64,000 bases of DNA from Streptomyces netropsis (GTDB lineage: Bacteria > Actinomycetota > Actinomycetes > Streptomycetales > Streptomycetaceae), in NCBI RefSeq assembly GCF_014203545.1, contig NZ_JACHJG010000009.1, positions 1 through 64,000 on the forward strand, written 5' to 3'. Below the pieces are notes generated by a model. That model was not told the DNA's origin and ran no database searches. It was given only the letters and a program-made list of their open reading frames with translations. The position numbers were made by a program, and so were the translations under genes. This document shows, piece by piece, positions 1 to 8,891 of the stretch. How positions within the stretch are numbered: the stretch's first letter is position 1; each line of letters opens with the position of its first letter.

Positions 1-177
1 CTGAAGCGTCGCACCGATGTCCGACGTCCGCGTCGTCGTCATCGACTGGACCGACACCGGCGCATCACCACCGACAGCCACCGACCCGACCTGGACCCGC
101 CGCGAGGGGCGGCGGGTCGCGAGCGGCCGGGCCGGCACGCCGGGGAGCCCGAGCGGTACCCGTTGCGCCGGGGCCAC
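1..177 (-). CDS. ispG: IspG (GcpE), 4-hydroxy-3-methylbut-2-enyl-diphosphate synthase, N-terminal fragment
   Basis: This is the first 59 codons of an iron-sulfur enzyme of the MEP isoprenoid pathway, which converts methylerythritol cyclodiphosphate to HMBPP. The gene runs off the left edge. Reading the minus strand from a GTG at 177 gives a protein beginning VAPAQRVPLG. Near residues 27-49 it carries RRVQVGSVAVGG followed by APVSVQSMTTT, which matches the highly conserved IspG N-terminus (substrate-loop segment 'PISVQSMTTT'). The start lies 5 nt after the hpnH stop, so it is probably the next cistron of the hopanoid operon. No strong ribosome binding site is visible, which suggests coupling to hpnH. 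Having ispG here is consistent with Streptomyces hopanoid loci, where a second copy of MEP genes supplies precursors (recalled, not searched). Confidence 0.85.
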   Translation of the reverse strand, partial: MAPAQRVPLGLPGVPARPLATRRPSRRVQVGSVAVGGDAPVSVQSMTTTRTSDIGATLQ

Positions 178-182
178 AGGAC

Positions 183-1205
183 TCAGCCCCGGTTCGAGGC
201 GATGGTCTCGCGGGCGGCGCGCAGCGACTCCTTCAAGGAGCCCATGGTGGCCAGCACGGCCGTGGGTTCGTAGCCGCAGTGCGCCATGCAGTTGGCGCAC
301 CGCGGGTCCTTGCCCCGCCCGTACTTGTCCCAGTCGGTGTCCTCGATCAGCTCCCGGTAGGTGGGCACGTACCCGTCGCTCATCAGATAGCAGGGGCGCT
401 GCCAGCCGAAGAGGGAGTAGTTGGGGATGGCCCACGCGGTGCACGGGAAGTCCGCCTTGCCCTCCAGGAAGTCGAGGAAGAGCGGGCTGTGGTTGAGCCG
501 CCAGCGGCGCCGGTTGCCGCCCGAGAAGGCCTTCTTGAACAGCTCGCGGGTCTGCTCGACGCCGAGGAAGTGCTCCTGGTCGGGGGCCTTCTCGTAGGCG
601 TAGGCGGGCGAGATCATCATCTCGTCGACCTGGAGGTCGTCGTTGAGGTAGTTGAGCACCTCGATGATGGTCTGGGGGGTGTCGGTGTTGAAGAAGGTCG
701 AATTGGTGGTGACGCGGAAGCCGCGGCGCTTGGCCTCCTTGATCGCCTCCACCGCCTCGTCGAAGACGCCTTCCTTCGCGACGGACTCGTCGTGCCGCTC
801 GCGCAGCCCGTCGATGTGCACCGCGAACGCGAAATACGGCGAGGGCGTGAAGTTCTCCATCTTCTTGCGCATCAGCATGGCGTTGGTGCAGAGGAAAACG
901 TATTTCCTCCGCTCCACCAGCTGCCGCACGATTTCGTGGATCTGCGGGTGCATCAGGGGCTCGCCGCCCGCGATGGACACCATGGGCGCACCGGACTCCA
1001 GCACCGCACCCACGGCCTGGGCGACCGGCATACGCTGCTTGAGCACCCCGGCCGGATGCTGGATCTTCCCACAGCCCTCGCACTTGAGGTTGCAGGCGAA
1101 AAGCGGCTCGAGTTCCACGATCAGTGGAAACTTCTCCCGCTTCCGGAGCTTCTGTTCAAAAAGGTACGTCCCGACCCGGATGGTCTGGCGGAGCGGCATG
1201 GCCAT
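183..1205 (-). CDS. hpnH: HpnH, adenosylhopane synthase (radical SAM)
   Basis: This radical SAM enzyme adds the 5'-deoxyadenosyl group of SAM to diploptene, giving adenosylhopane, the first step of extended (C35) hopanoid side chains. The 340-residue product has the cluster motif CNLKCEGCGK (C-x3-C-x2-C) near residue 38, followed by a GGEPL SAM-binding motif near 80. A C-terminal cysteine-rich stretch (RCANCMAHCGYEP) is typical of HpnH and may bind a second cluster or form the SPASM-like end. The ATG at 1205 has an ideal AGGAGG 8 nt upstream. It sits 5 nt downstream of hpnG and directly upstream of ispG in the same operon. Length and motifs match the family. Confidence 0.95.
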   Translation of the reverse strand: MAMPLRQTIRVGTYLFEQKLRKREKFPLIVELEPLFACNLKCEGCGKIQHPAGVLKQRMPVAQAVGAVLESGAPMVSIAGGEPLMHPQIHEIVRQLVERRKYVFLCTNAMLMRKKMENFTPSPYFAFAVHIDGLRERHDESVAKEGVFDEAVEAIKEAKRRGFRVTTNSTFFNTDTPQTIIEVLNYLNDDLQVDEMMISPAYAYEKAPDQEHFLGVEQTRELFKKAFSGGNRRRWRLNHSPLFLDFLEGKADFPCTAWAIPNYSLFGWQRPCYLMSDGYVPTYRELIEDTDWDKYGRGKDPRCANCMAHCGYEPTAVLATMGSLKESLRAARETIASNRG

Positions 1206-1210
1206 CTAGC

Positions 1211-1861
1211 TCACCTCCTGGGGAGCAGCAAAGAACGGTGCCATTCGAAAAAAGCCGGAAGAACAGTGCGTAGTACGCGGAAGGCTGATATTCCACCCCG
1301 CAAGGTCCCGATTCGGACGAGTTCGTGTTCTGGAGCGTCCACGACCACCCGGACGGCCGCAACCGGGCGCGCGCCGGCGCGCACCGCGCTTCGCAGCGTG
1401 GCGGCGGACTCCATGTCCACCGCGAGTGCCCCCGCGGCGTGCAGGGCCGTCCGTTCGGCGCCGCGCACGACGTGGTCCGAGCCGACCAGCGGGCCGGTGT
1501 GGATGACACGCCGGGGCACGGCCCGGGCCAGCTCCTTGGCCAGCAGCTCCACGCCGACGCACTCGGTGCGCCCGGCGTCGTCACGGGTCTCGTCGGCGAC
1601 GACCAGGTCCCCGGGGTGCATCCCCGGGGCGAGGCCGGCGCAGAAGCCGGTGGCGATCACGGCGGCGTCGCACAGCGCCGGGTCGTCCCCGAGCGCGAGG
1701 GCCACGGCGCGGTCCGCGGCCTGCGGTCCCATGCCGGTGCGCAGTACGGTCACGGGCCCGGCGGCTCCACCGAAGCCGCCGCCCAGGGCCAGCCGCTCGA
1801 TGCCGAGCGCGCAGGCGATCAGCAGCGGTGCGGAGCCGGGGGTGCCCGTGCCGGGGGTCAT
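1211..1861 (-). CDS. hpnG: HpnG-like adenosylhopane nucleosidase (phosphorylase superfamily)
   Basis: This protein probably removes adenine from adenosylhopane to give ribosylhopane, the step after HpnH. The 216-residue product has the purine-nucleoside-phosphorylase/MTA-nucleosidase fold pattern: RTGMGPQ near the N-terminus, GFCAGLAPGMHPGDLVVAD in the middle, and AVDMESA, the nucleoside-binding Met-Glu segment. The start is an ATG at 1861 that overlaps the shc stop in a TGATG arrangement, so translation is coupled. The position between shc and hpnH is the main reason for preferring HpnG over a general MTA/SAH nucleosidase. Substrate assignment is inferred from context. Confidence 0.85.
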   Translation of the reverse strand: MTPGTGTPGSAPLLIACALGIERLALGGGFGGAAGPVTVLRTGMGPQAADRAVALALGDDPALCDAAVIATGFCAGLAPGMHPGDLVVADETRDDAGRTECVGVELLAKELARAVPRRVIHTGPLVGSDHVVRGAERTALHAAGALAVDMESAATLRSAVRAGARPVAAVRVVVDAPEHELVRIGTLRGGISAFRVLRTVLPAFFEWHRSLLLPRR

Positions 1862-3867
1862 CAGCCCTCCCGCCGGTCGGGGGTGAAGGGCTCGCCGTGC
1901 AGATAGCGGCCGAGGGCCGTGACGGGGAAGACCTGCCGGTACAGGTGGTAGTTGATGGAGAAGTCCCAGGGGAAGCCGGTCCCGGTGAAGTGCGGCTCGT
2001 CCCAGGAGCCGTCCGGGCGCTGGTTCTCCACCAGCCAGGCCACGCCGCGCTCGACGGCCTTGCTCTCCCGCTCCCCCGCGGCCAGCAGCGCCATCAGCGC
2101 CCAGGCGGTCTGCGAGGGGGTCGTCGCACCGCGCCCGATCCACTCGGGGTCGCGGTAGGAGCGCTGGTCCTCGCCCCAGCCGCCGTCGGCGTTCTGCACG
2201 CTTTCCAGCCAGGCCACGGCCCGGCGGACGGCCGGGTGCGAGACGGGCAGCCCGGCGGCGACGAGGGCGGGCAGCACCGACCCGGTGCCGTAGACGTAGT
2301 TGGTGCCCCAGCGGCCGAACCAGGCTCCGGACGGCTCCTGTTCGGCGAGCAGCCAGTCGATGCCGCGCCGGGTGCGCGGGTCGTGCTGCCTGCCGAGGAC
2401 CGCCAGCATCTCGACCACGTGCGCGGTGACGTCGGCGGACGGCGGGTCGATGACCTCGCCGAAGTCGCAGAACGGCAGCCGGTTGGGGAAGGGGCTGGTG
2501 TTGTCGGCGTCGAAGGCTCCCCAGGCGCCGTTCCTGGACTGCATGCCCAGGTTCCAGCGGGTGGCCCGCCGGACGGCCGTCTCGACGCGCCCGGGGTCGG
2601 GGTGGCGTACCCGCTCGAGGGCGAGGACGACTTCGGCGGTGTCGTCGATGTCGGGGTAGTTGTCGTTGTGGAACTCGAACGCCCAGCCGCCCGGGGGCAG
2701 ATCGGGCCGGCGGACGGTCCAGTCGCCGGGCCGGGTGATCTGCTCGTCCAGCATCCAGTCGGCGGCCTTGACGAGTGCCGGGTGGTCGGCGGCGACGCCC
2801 GCGTCGGCGAGCGCGATGACGGCGAGGCAGGTGTCCCAGACGGGCGACTGGCACGCCTCGATCATGCGAGCGCCGTCCTCGCGCCAGACGGCGAAACGGT
2901 CCAGCGACTCGAGCCCCGCGCGCAGCACCGGGTGCCGGAGGTCGTAGCCGAGGAGGTGGAGGGCGATGACGGAGTAGACGGCGGGGGGCTGGATGCCGCC
3001 CCAGCAGCCGTCGTTCTCCTGGCGCTCGATGATCCAGCGCTCGGCCGCCCTGAGCGCGGTGCGGCGCAGCGGGGCGAGCGCGAACCTGCGGTAGACGTGC
3101 AGCGCCTTGTCCAGGCGCTGGAAGAGGCCGTCCCAGCTGGCGGCCGGGGCCGCCGGGCGCGGGGGGTTGGGGCGCCGCGGGTCGGTGTGCAGCTCGTCGA
3201 GGGGGAACGGCGCGGGCCGTACCGGGCGCTCGGCGGAGACGACGGTCAGCGGCACGATGGTCTGCCGGGCCCAGCAGCCGAAGTCGTAGATGTTGAGCGG
3301 GAACCACTTCGGCAAGTACATGATCTCGGGCGGCAGTTCGGGGAGGTCGTCCCACTTCCACCAGCCGAAGAGGGCCAGCCAGATCCGGGTGAAGACCCGG
3401 GCGGCGGCGATGCCGCCCTGCTCGCGGATCCAGAGCGCCGCGGCGGCCATGTGCGGGGCTTCGGGGGCGTCCCCGGCGAGCCGCAGCGCGACATAGGCCT
3501 CGATGGTGGCGGAGAGCTCGGCGGGCCCGCCGTGGAAGGTGGACCAGGTGCCGTCCGGGCGCTGCTCGGTGCGGATGAAGAGGGCCGCCGCCCGGGTGGT
3601 CCGCTCGTCCTGGATGCCGAGGAACTGGCGGAGCATCAGGTCCTCGGCGTCCATGGTGACGTTGGTCTCCAGGTCGCCCTTCCACCATCCCGCCGTGTCC
3701 TGCCGGGCGAGCAGGTGCTCGACCGCGCGGGCGGTGGCCCGCTCCGCGGCCGCGTGCGGCTCCGCCTGCCCGGCGCGCGCGGCCGGGGGCAGGACGGTGG
3801 TGCTCTCGTTGGCCGCGGCCGCAGGGGGCGAGCCCGCCCCGGTGCCTCCGTCGGTCGTCGCTGTCAT
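1861..3867 (-). CDS. shc: Squalene-hopene cyclase
   Basis: This class II triterpene cyclase converts squalene to hopene and diplopterol at the membrane. The 668-residue length fits the family (about 630-720). The catalytic DxDD motif is visible as DIDD in NDNYPDIDDTAEV, in the middle of the protein. Several QW-type repeats are present, for example QNADGGWGED and QEPSGAWFGRWG, which brace the alpha-barrels. The N-terminal 35 residues are Ala/Pro-rich and not conserved. The ATG at 3867 has GGGGAA about 5 nt upstream. The polyprenyl synthase gene lies 122 nt upstream and hpnG overlaps the stop codon. Confidence 0.97.
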   Translation of the reverse strand: MTATTDGGTGAGSPPAAAANESTTVLPPAARAGQAEPHAAAERATARAVEHLLARQDTAGWWKGDLETNVTMDAEDLMLRQFLGIQDERTTRAAALFIRTEQRPDGTWSTFHGGPAELSATIEAYVALRLAGDAPEAPHMAAAALWIREQGGIAAARVFTRIWLALFGWWKWDDLPELPPEIMYLPKWFPLNIYDFGCWARQTIVPLTVVSAERPVRPAPFPLDELHTDPRRPNPPRPAAPAASWDGLFQRLDKALHVYRRFALAPLRRTALRAAERWIIERQENDGCWGGIQPPAVYSVIALHLLGYDLRHPVLRAGLESLDRFAVWREDGARMIEACQSPVWDTCLAVIALADAGVAADHPALVKAADWMLDEQITRPGDWTVRRPDLPPGGWAFEFHNDNYPDIDDTAEVVLALERVRHPDPGRVETAVRRATRWNLGMQSRNGAWGAFDADNTSPFPNRLPFCDFGEVIDPPSADVTAHVVEMLAVLGRQHDPRTRRGIDWLLAEQEPSGAWFGRWGTNYVYGTGSVLPALVAAGLPVSHPAVRRAVAWLESVQNADGGWGEDQRSYRDPEWIGRGATTPSQTAWALMALLAAGERESKAVERGVAWLVENQRPDGSWDEPHFTGTGFPWDFSINYHLYRQVFPVTALGRYLHGEPFTPDRREG

Positions 3868-3990
3868 GGCTTCCCCTTTTGCAGTGAGTTTCTTCTCTGC
3901 CGTACTGCCGTACTTGGGGGTTCCGTCGGCGGCGCCCCGAGCGAGGGGCGCCTACCGGCGACTGCGAGGTCTAGATCGGGTGAATGGGAA

Positions 3991-5130
3991 TCATCTCTTT
4001 CGTACGACGACGAAGTCGGCGAGCGCGACGAGCTGCGCTCGGACCTCTGCGGGCATGTCGACGCCGTCCAGCGCCTCGATCGCGGTGGCGTGCTGGCGGC
4101 GGGCCTCCTGGGAGGTCCACTCCCGGCCGCCCGCCTCCTCGATCAGCGCCGCGCGGCTGGCGAACTCCTCCTCGTCGAAGTCGGCGGCCTGGGCGTCGCT
4201 GAGCTTGGCGTCGGCGGCGAGGATCCGGGCGAGCCGCTCGGAGGCGGGGCCGCCGGCGGCGAGGGCGGCGACGACGGGGAGGGACTTCTTGCGCTGGCGC
4301 AGGTCGCTCCAGGTCTGCTTGCCGGTGGCCTCCGGGTCGCCCCAGATGCCGAGCAGGTCGTCGACGGCCTGGAAGGCGAGGCCGAGGTGGTAGCCGTAGG
4401 CCTCCAGGGTGTCGGCCGTACGGTCGTCGGCACCGCCGAGGACCGCGCCGATGGAGACGGCACAGGCGAGCAGGGCGCCCGTCTTGTTGCCCTCCATCTC
4501 CAGGCACTCCTCGACGGTCACGCGCTCGCGGTGCTCGTAGGAGATGTCCTGGGCCTGGCCGTCGATGAGCTTGCGGGTGGCGGTGGTCAGCCGCCGGGTG
4601 GCGCGGCCGGCCTCGACCGTGCCGAGCTCCAGCAGGACCTCGTTGGCGAGGGCGAAGAGGGCGTCGCCGACCAGGATGGCCTGGGCCGGGCCGTGCACCT
4701 TCCACACCGTGTCGCGGTGGCGGCGCTGCTCGTCGCCGTCCATCAGGTCGTCGTGGAGCAGCGAGAAGTTGTGCACGAGCTCCACGGCCACCGCGCCGGG
4801 GATGCCCACCTCGGGGGCGACCCCGGCCGCCTCGGCCGAGAGCAGGGCGAGGGCGGGGCGGATCGCCTTGCCACTGTCGCCGTGCGAGGGCCGGCCCTCG
4901 GCGTCGATCCAGCCGAAGTGGTAGGCGGCGACGGTGTCCATGGGCGGCGCGAGCCGGTCCACGGCGGCACGCAGCACCGGCGTGGCAAGCGTCCGTCCGC
5001 GCTCCAGCAGGGCGGTCACGCCTGCGGTGTCGACAGCTGGGATCGCCGAAGTCACGGTCTCTCCTCTGGTGTTCATGCTCATGCGTCCCCCGTGCCGGGG
5101 GTGCACGCCTTGGGTGGCTCGCTCGTTCAT
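3991..5130 (-). CDS. Trans-polyprenyl diphosphate synthase (probable FPP supply for hopanoids)
   Basis: This all-alpha prenyltransferase condenses IPP with an allylic diphosphate. Both aspartate-rich motifs are clear: DDLMD within LLHDDLMDGDEQRRHRDT (first) and DD in QAVDDLLGIWGD (second). The KAIRP-type IPP-binding segment (GKAIRPALALL) and the QAQD motif are also present. The start is ambiguous. An ATG at 5130 forms an ATGA overlap with the hpnE stop and has GGGAG upstream (379 residues). ATGs at 5082 and 5076 give 363 and 361 residues, with a GGGGGA upstream of the former. I annotate the coupled start. Its place between hpnE and shc suggests it supplies farnesyl diphosphate to HpnC/HpnD. 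Chain length cannot be read from sequence with certainty. Confidence 0.9.
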   Translation of the reverse strand: MNERATQGVHPRHGGRMSMNTRGETVTSAIPAVDTAGVTALLERGRTLATPVLRAAVDRLAPPMDTVAAYHFGWIDAEGRPSHGDSGKAIRPALALLSAEAAGVAPEVGIPGAVAVELVHNFSLLHDDLMDGDEQRRHRDTVWKVHGPAQAILVGDALFALANEVLLELGTVEAGRATRRLTTATRKLIDGQAQDISYEHRERVTVEECLEMEGNKTGALLACAVSIGAVLGGADDRTADTLEAYGYHLGLAFQAVDDLLGIWGDPEATGKQTWSDLRQRKKSLPVVAALAAGGPASERLARILAADAKLSDAQAADFDEEEFASRAALIEEAGGREWTSQEARRQHATAIEALDGVDMPAEVRAQLVALADFVVVRKR

Positions 5131-6575
5131 GCCGGCTCCCGGAGGGGGCTCTGATGCGGACGCCCGAGCTCGGAGAGTGCCGCGCCGGCGGCGGACAGAC
5201 CGCTGCGCACCGCGCCCTCCATGGTCGCGGGCCAGCCGGTGGCGGTCCACGCGCCGGCCAGGTACAGGCCGGGCGCGTTCGTGGGGGCGTGCGGCCGGAG
5301 CCGGCCGACGCCCGGGGTGGGGGCGAACGTCGCTGTCCGCTCCCGGGTCACGAAGAAGTCCCGGACGCCGGCGCCGCGTGCCGCGGGCAGCAGCCGCTCC
5401 AGCTCGGGAAGATAGCGCTCGCGCAGCTCGGCGACCGGCAGGTCGATCTCGTCCTGCACGGCCGACTGGGAGACGGCCAGGTACTGGCCGCCGCCGGCGA
5501 GGCCGGAGGAGTCCGTGCGGTCGAAGACCCACTGCACGGGGGAACCGAGGGCCGCGAAGAACGGCTGTCGCAGGACCTTGCGGTCGTAGACGACGTGGAC
5601 GTTGAGGATCGGGGCGGTGTCGATGCCGAGCAGCCGGTCGGCGTCGTCCAGGGCGCCCTCGGGCAGCAGGGCGTGGGTCTCGCGCTGCGGGACGGCGAGC
5701 ACGACGGTGCCCGCGTCCAGCCGCTCGGCCGAGCCCGGCCCGGACTCGATGTCCACGTGCCAGGTGCCGTCGGTGCCCCGTGTGAGGCCGGTGGCGCGGG
5801 TGCGCAGGCAGGTGCGGACGCCCGCCGCGTCGAGGGCCGCGCGGGCGCGGACGTCGTGCAGCTCGCCCAGCGGGGCGCGCGCCCAGCCGATGTCGGCGGC
5901 GCCGGGCTCCGAGAGCAGGCCGGTCTTGAAGACCATGGCGGCCAGGCCCAGGGAGGCCTGGTCGGCGGTGGCGTTGAGGGTGGCGACGCCGACGAGGTCC
6001 CACAGCGCCTCGACCGCGCGGGGGGACTGGCCGTGGCGGTGCAGCCAGCTCGCGAAGTCCTCCCCGTCCAGCGCCGGATCCATGGGGTCGAGGCCGCGCA
6101 GCGCCAGCGCGGCGCGGCCGACCTTGGCCCGCTCGGCGAGCGAGAGGTGCGGGTAGGTGGCGAGGCTGGCCGCCAGGTGCAGCGGTACGGGCAGCGCGGT
6201 GCGGCGCAGCCGGCCCAGGACGGGCCGCCCCGAGGGGTGGCCGACGTCGAGGACGGGGACGTCCAGCCGGCTCTGCAGCGGGGCGAGCGCCAGGGCGTCG
6301 ACCCGGTCGAGGAACCACTGGTAGGCGGTGCAGCAGCGCAGGTAGACGTGCTGGCCGTTGTCGACGGTCAGCTCGCCGCGGCGGAAGGAGAAGGCCAGCC
6401 CGCCCAGCCGGGGCCGCCCCTCGACCAGGGTGACGCGCAGCCCCGCGTCGGCGAGTTCGAGCGCCGCCGTGGTGCCTGCGAGGCCGCCCCCGATCACCAC
6501 CGCGGCCGCCCCGACGGGGCGGCCTGCCTCCTGCGCGCGATGCCGGTCGGGCCGGGTCGTCGTCCGTGCTGTCAT
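5127..6575 (-). CDS. hpnE: HpnE, hydroxysqualene dehydroxylase (squalene-associated FAD-dependent desaturase)
   Basis: This flavoenzyme performs the last step of the HpnCDE route, reducing hydroxysqualene to squalene. The 482-residue product starts with a Rossmann dinucleotide motif (VIGGGLAGTTAALELADAG, near residue 25), followed by a GGLAFSFRRG segment of the amine-oxidase/desaturase family. It ends with the C-terminal FAD motif GLYLAGAWTATGWPATMEGAVRSG. The ATG at 6575 has GGGAG/AGAGG in good position. A longer open frame to 6731 exists but is unsupported by any binding site. It lies 82 nt downstream of hpnD and overlaps the polyprenyl synthase start by 4 nt. Confidence 0.94.
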   Translation of the reverse strand: MTARTTTRPDRHRAQEAGRPVGAAAVVIGGGLAGTTAALELADAGLRVTLVEGRPRLGGLAFSFRRGELTVDNGQHVYLRCCTAYQWFLDRVDALALAPLQSRLDVPVLDVGHPSGRPVLGRLRRTALPVPLHLAASLATYPHLSLAERAKVGRAALALRGLDPMDPALDGEDFASWLHRHGQSPRAVEALWDLVGVATLNATADQASLGLAAMVFKTGLLSEPGAADIGWARAPLGELHDVRARAALDAAGVRTCLRTRATGLTRGTDGTWHVDIESGPGSAERLDAGTVVLAVPQRETHALLPEGALDDADRLLGIDTAPILNVHVVYDRKVLRQPFFAALGSPVQWVFDRTDSSGLAGGGQYLAVSQSAVQDEIDLPVAELRERYLPELERLLPAARGAGVRDFFVTRERTATFAPTPGVGRLRPHAPTNAPGLYLAGAWTATGWPATMEGAVRSGLSAAGAALSELGRPHQSPLREPA

Positions 6576-6657
6576 GCGCCCTCTCCCTCGGCTGCTGTCA
6601 GGGACGCGTCCGCGGGGCGGAGGGTTGCACACCGATCCTCGGTGTGAGTTCGGGCCA

Positions 6658-7608
6658 TCAAGCGCGCCCCTTGACGGTCTGCCGGTGGACGCTGCGGGCG
6701 TCGAAGCCGGACAGGCCGCGCACGGCGACATAGGCCTTCTCGCGCCCGGGCAGGGAGACCCGGCCGCGCAGCACGGCCCGCGGGTCCTGGGCGATGCGGT
6801 CCAGGAGTCTGCGGTAGATGCCGGACATGGCGGCGACGCAGGCGCCGCTGCGCCGGTCCAGCATGGGCAGCAGCTTCATACCCTCGGCGAACAGCGCGCG
6901 GGCGCGCCGGACCTCGTACTGCACGAGGCCGGTGAAGTCGGCGCCGGGCGGGGGCGTGGCGGAGTGGAAGCCCGCGGAGCAGCCGAACTTGGCGAGGTCC
7001 TCGGCGGGGAGGTACGTACGGCCGTTGGCCGCGTCCTCGCGGACGTCGCGCAGGATGTTGGTGAGCTGCAGGGCGAGGCCGAGCGTATCGGCGTACTCCG
7101 AGGCGCGCGCGGCGTCCCGGGCGCCGGGGACGGTGCCGAACACGCCGAGCGAGAGCCTGCCGATGGCGCCGGCGACGCAGCGGCAGTACAGGGCCAGGTC
7201 GTCCCAGGTCTCGTAGGTCTCGCCGCGCACGTCCATCTGAACGCCGTCGATGAGCTCGTCGAGGCCGCCGAGGGGGATGGGGAAGCGGCGGGCGGCGTGC
7301 GTCAGCGCGACGGCCACCGGGTCGGTGTCGTCCTCGTCGACGGTGCCTTCTCTGATCCGGTCGAGCAGCGCGCGCGTCTCCTCCAGCCGCAGCGTCTTGG
7401 ACGCCGCGTCCAGAGTGCCGTCGCCGATGTCGTCGACCCGCCGCGAGAAGGCGTACAACGCGGACATGGCCCGGCGCTTCGCGGTCGGGAGCAGTCTGAT
7501 GCCGTAGCTGAAGTTACCTGCCTGCTGTGCGGTGACGGCCTCGCAGTAGCTGTACGCGGCGAGCACCGGTGCGGACGCGGTCGGCGTTCCGTTCACGGTC
7601 CCGCTCAC
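6658..7608 (-). CDS. hpnD: HpnD, presqualene diphosphate synthase
   Basis: This enzyme joins two farnesyl diphosphates head-to-head into presqualene diphosphate. The 316-residue product has the two aspartate motifs of squalene/phytoene synthases: YAFSRRVDDIGDG near residue 55 and LTNILRDVREDAANGRTYLP near residue 175. The N-terminal YCEAVT...NFSYGIRLLP segment is typical of HpnD. The ATG at 7608 overlaps the hpnC stop (ATGA), so the two synthases are translated together. It is followed by hpnE. Confidence 0.94.
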   Translation of the reverse strand: MSGTVNGTPTASAPVLAAYSYCEAVTAQQAGNFSYGIRLLPTAKRRAMSALYAFSRRVDDIGDGTLDAASKTLRLEETRALLDRIREGTVDEDDTDPVAVALTHAARRFPIPLGGLDELIDGVQMDVRGETYETWDDLALYCRCVAGAIGRLSLGVFGTVPGARDAARASEYADTLGLALQLTNILRDVREDAANGRTYLPAEDLAKFGCSAGFHSATPPPGADFTGLVQYEVRRARALFAEGMKLLPMLDRRSGACVAAMSGIYRRLLDRIAQDPRAVLRGRVSLPGREKAYVAVRGLSGFDARSVHRQTVKGRA

Positions 7609-8513
7609 CCCTCTCTTCGCAGTGTCGCCCCCACCTCGCGCAGCAGGCTGAGCTTGGTGGGCTTGGGCGGTCCGGGGAGTACGTCGTGGCCCGCGGCGGC
7701 GACCGCCTTGAGTGCGGCCTTCCCGCCGCCCACGAACCCCGCGAGCAACAGCTTCAGCCTGCCGTGGACGCTACCCACCAGGGGGGTGCCTTCATTCAGC
7801 AGGTCCCCGGCGCGTTCCGCCTCGTACGCGACCAGTGCGCGCATCGACGCGCCACTGGTCGCAAGGGCGAGATCGCTCTCGCTCACGCGGAAGCGTTTCA
7901 TGTCCTCGGCGGGCAGGTAGATGCGGTCGCGCGCGAGGTCCTCGGCGACGTCCTGGAGATGTTCGACGATCTGCAGAGCCGTGCAGATCGCGTCCGAGCG
8001 GCGGATCCGCTCGGGGCTCAGAGTGCCGGTGATACCGAGTACCAGGTGGCCGACGGGGTTGGCGGACAGCTCGCAGTAGGCGAGCAGGTCCTCGTAGGTG
8101 GCGTAGCGGCGCACCCGCTGGTCCTGGCGGTTGGCCTCGATCAGCCCGAGGAAGGGCTCGGGGGTCAGACCGCACCGGCGGACGGTCGGCCGGAGGCGGA
8201 GCAGCAGGGGGTGGCGCGGGCCGGTGCCGGAGCGCGCGGACACATCGAAAACACGCAGCAGGTCGGCCTCGAGGGCGTCGAGCATGGCGAGCCGGTCGTC
8301 ACTCTGCTCGCGGTCGAGGCCGAGCAGCTCGGCGTCCCGGCCGCCGGGGGCCAGGTCGCCGTCGCCGATGTCGTCGACGAGACGGGCGTAGCCGTAGACC
8401 GCCATGAGGTCGGCGCGCCAGGAGCGGGGCACGAAGAAGGGAGCCACGGGGAAGTTCTCGTGCGCGGCCTTGTCGAGCACGGCGCGCGCGTGCGCGTCCG
8501 TCCCTGCGGTCAT
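7605..8513 (-). CDS. hpnC: HpnC, hydroxysqualene synthase
   Basis: This squalene/phytoene-synthase-family enzyme converts presqualene diphosphate to hydroxysqualene. The 302-residue product has YGYARLVDDIGDGDL near residue 40 and EHLQDVAEDLARDRIYLP near residue 170. The first-position Glu-His in the second motif distinguishes it from HpnD, which has TNILRD. The N-terminal ENFPVAPFFVP is characteristic of HpnC. The ATG at 8513 is the first gene of the hopanoid operon, preceded by an AT-richer non-coding stretch. Confidence 0.94.
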   Translation of the reverse strand: MTAGTDAHARAVLDKAAHENFPVAPFFVPRSWRADLMAVYGYARLVDDIGDGDLAPGGRDAELLGLDREQSDDRLAMLDALEADLLRVFDVSARSGTGPRHPLLLRLRPTVRRCGLTPEPFLGLIEANRQDQRVRRYATYEDLLAYCELSANPVGHLVLGITGTLSPERIRRSDAICTALQIVEHLQDVAEDLARDRIYLPAEDMKRFRVSESDLALATSGASMRALVAYEAERAGDLLNEGTPLVGSVHGRLKLLLAGFVGGGKAALKAVAAAGHDVLPGPPKPTKLSLLREVGATLRREG

Positions 8514-8844
8514 CGCGGGCTGCCAGGACCGGGGACGGCGTGCGCGCCGCGGAGCTGGAGAGTTCCCGTAGCCATTGCCGTCACATCTCCCGTTCTACAC
8601 TGCAATCCCAGAACATCCTATTTCGGACACGCCGCAGGTCCCCCCACCCTTGACCCACCTCTGACCCGCCCCCTGGCGCCGGGGATACCCAGGTAACGTC
8701 ACGCTTCGGCACAAATCAGCACGGTACAGCGTACGCCGCACAAATGTCCGACGCGCGCCGGGGTATGTGCTTGATCCATACAATGCCACGCAGGACGTGA
8801 ATCAACCCTGCCAATAAGCGAGTTGATCGTTACAGGTCGGTCAA
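8514..8844 (-). promoter_or_regulatory. Leader and promoter region of the hopanoid operon
   Basis: This stretch of about 330 bases has no convincing gene (a 64-codon open frame within it has no coding character). It is less GC-rich than its surroundings and must hold the promoter for hpnC. On the minus strand a TAGGAT hexamer at 8620-8615 fits the -10 consensus TAGRRT of Streptomyces principal sigma factors. No good -35 is seen at the expected spacing, so the site is only a candidate. Confidence 0.35.
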
Positions 8845-8873
8845 GTCCGCCCGCCGGACGGCGGCGGGCGGAC
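8845..8873 (-). terminator. Intrinsic-type hairpin after the ABC exporter operon
   Basis: GTCCGCCCGCCG at 8845-8856 pairs perfectly with CGGCGGGCGGAC at 8862-8873 around a 5-nt loop, giving a 12-bp GC stem. It lies 19 nt after the stop of the ABC ATPase gene and has no U-tract, as is usual for Streptomyces terminators. It separates the exporter operon from the hopanoid promoter. Confidence 0.75.
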
Positions 8874-8891
8874 CCGGCCGACCGGTGACGG

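Noticed and set aside
17..496. Plus-strand open frame at the left edge
   Set aside because: It runs across the stop of hpnH on the other strand and has no recognisable domain; the minus strand of 1-177 encodes the clear IspG N-terminus instead.
8595..8789. 64-codon minus-strand open frame upstream of hpnC
   Set aside because: No ribosome binding site, no conserved motif, lower GC and no codon bias; treated as promoter DNA.
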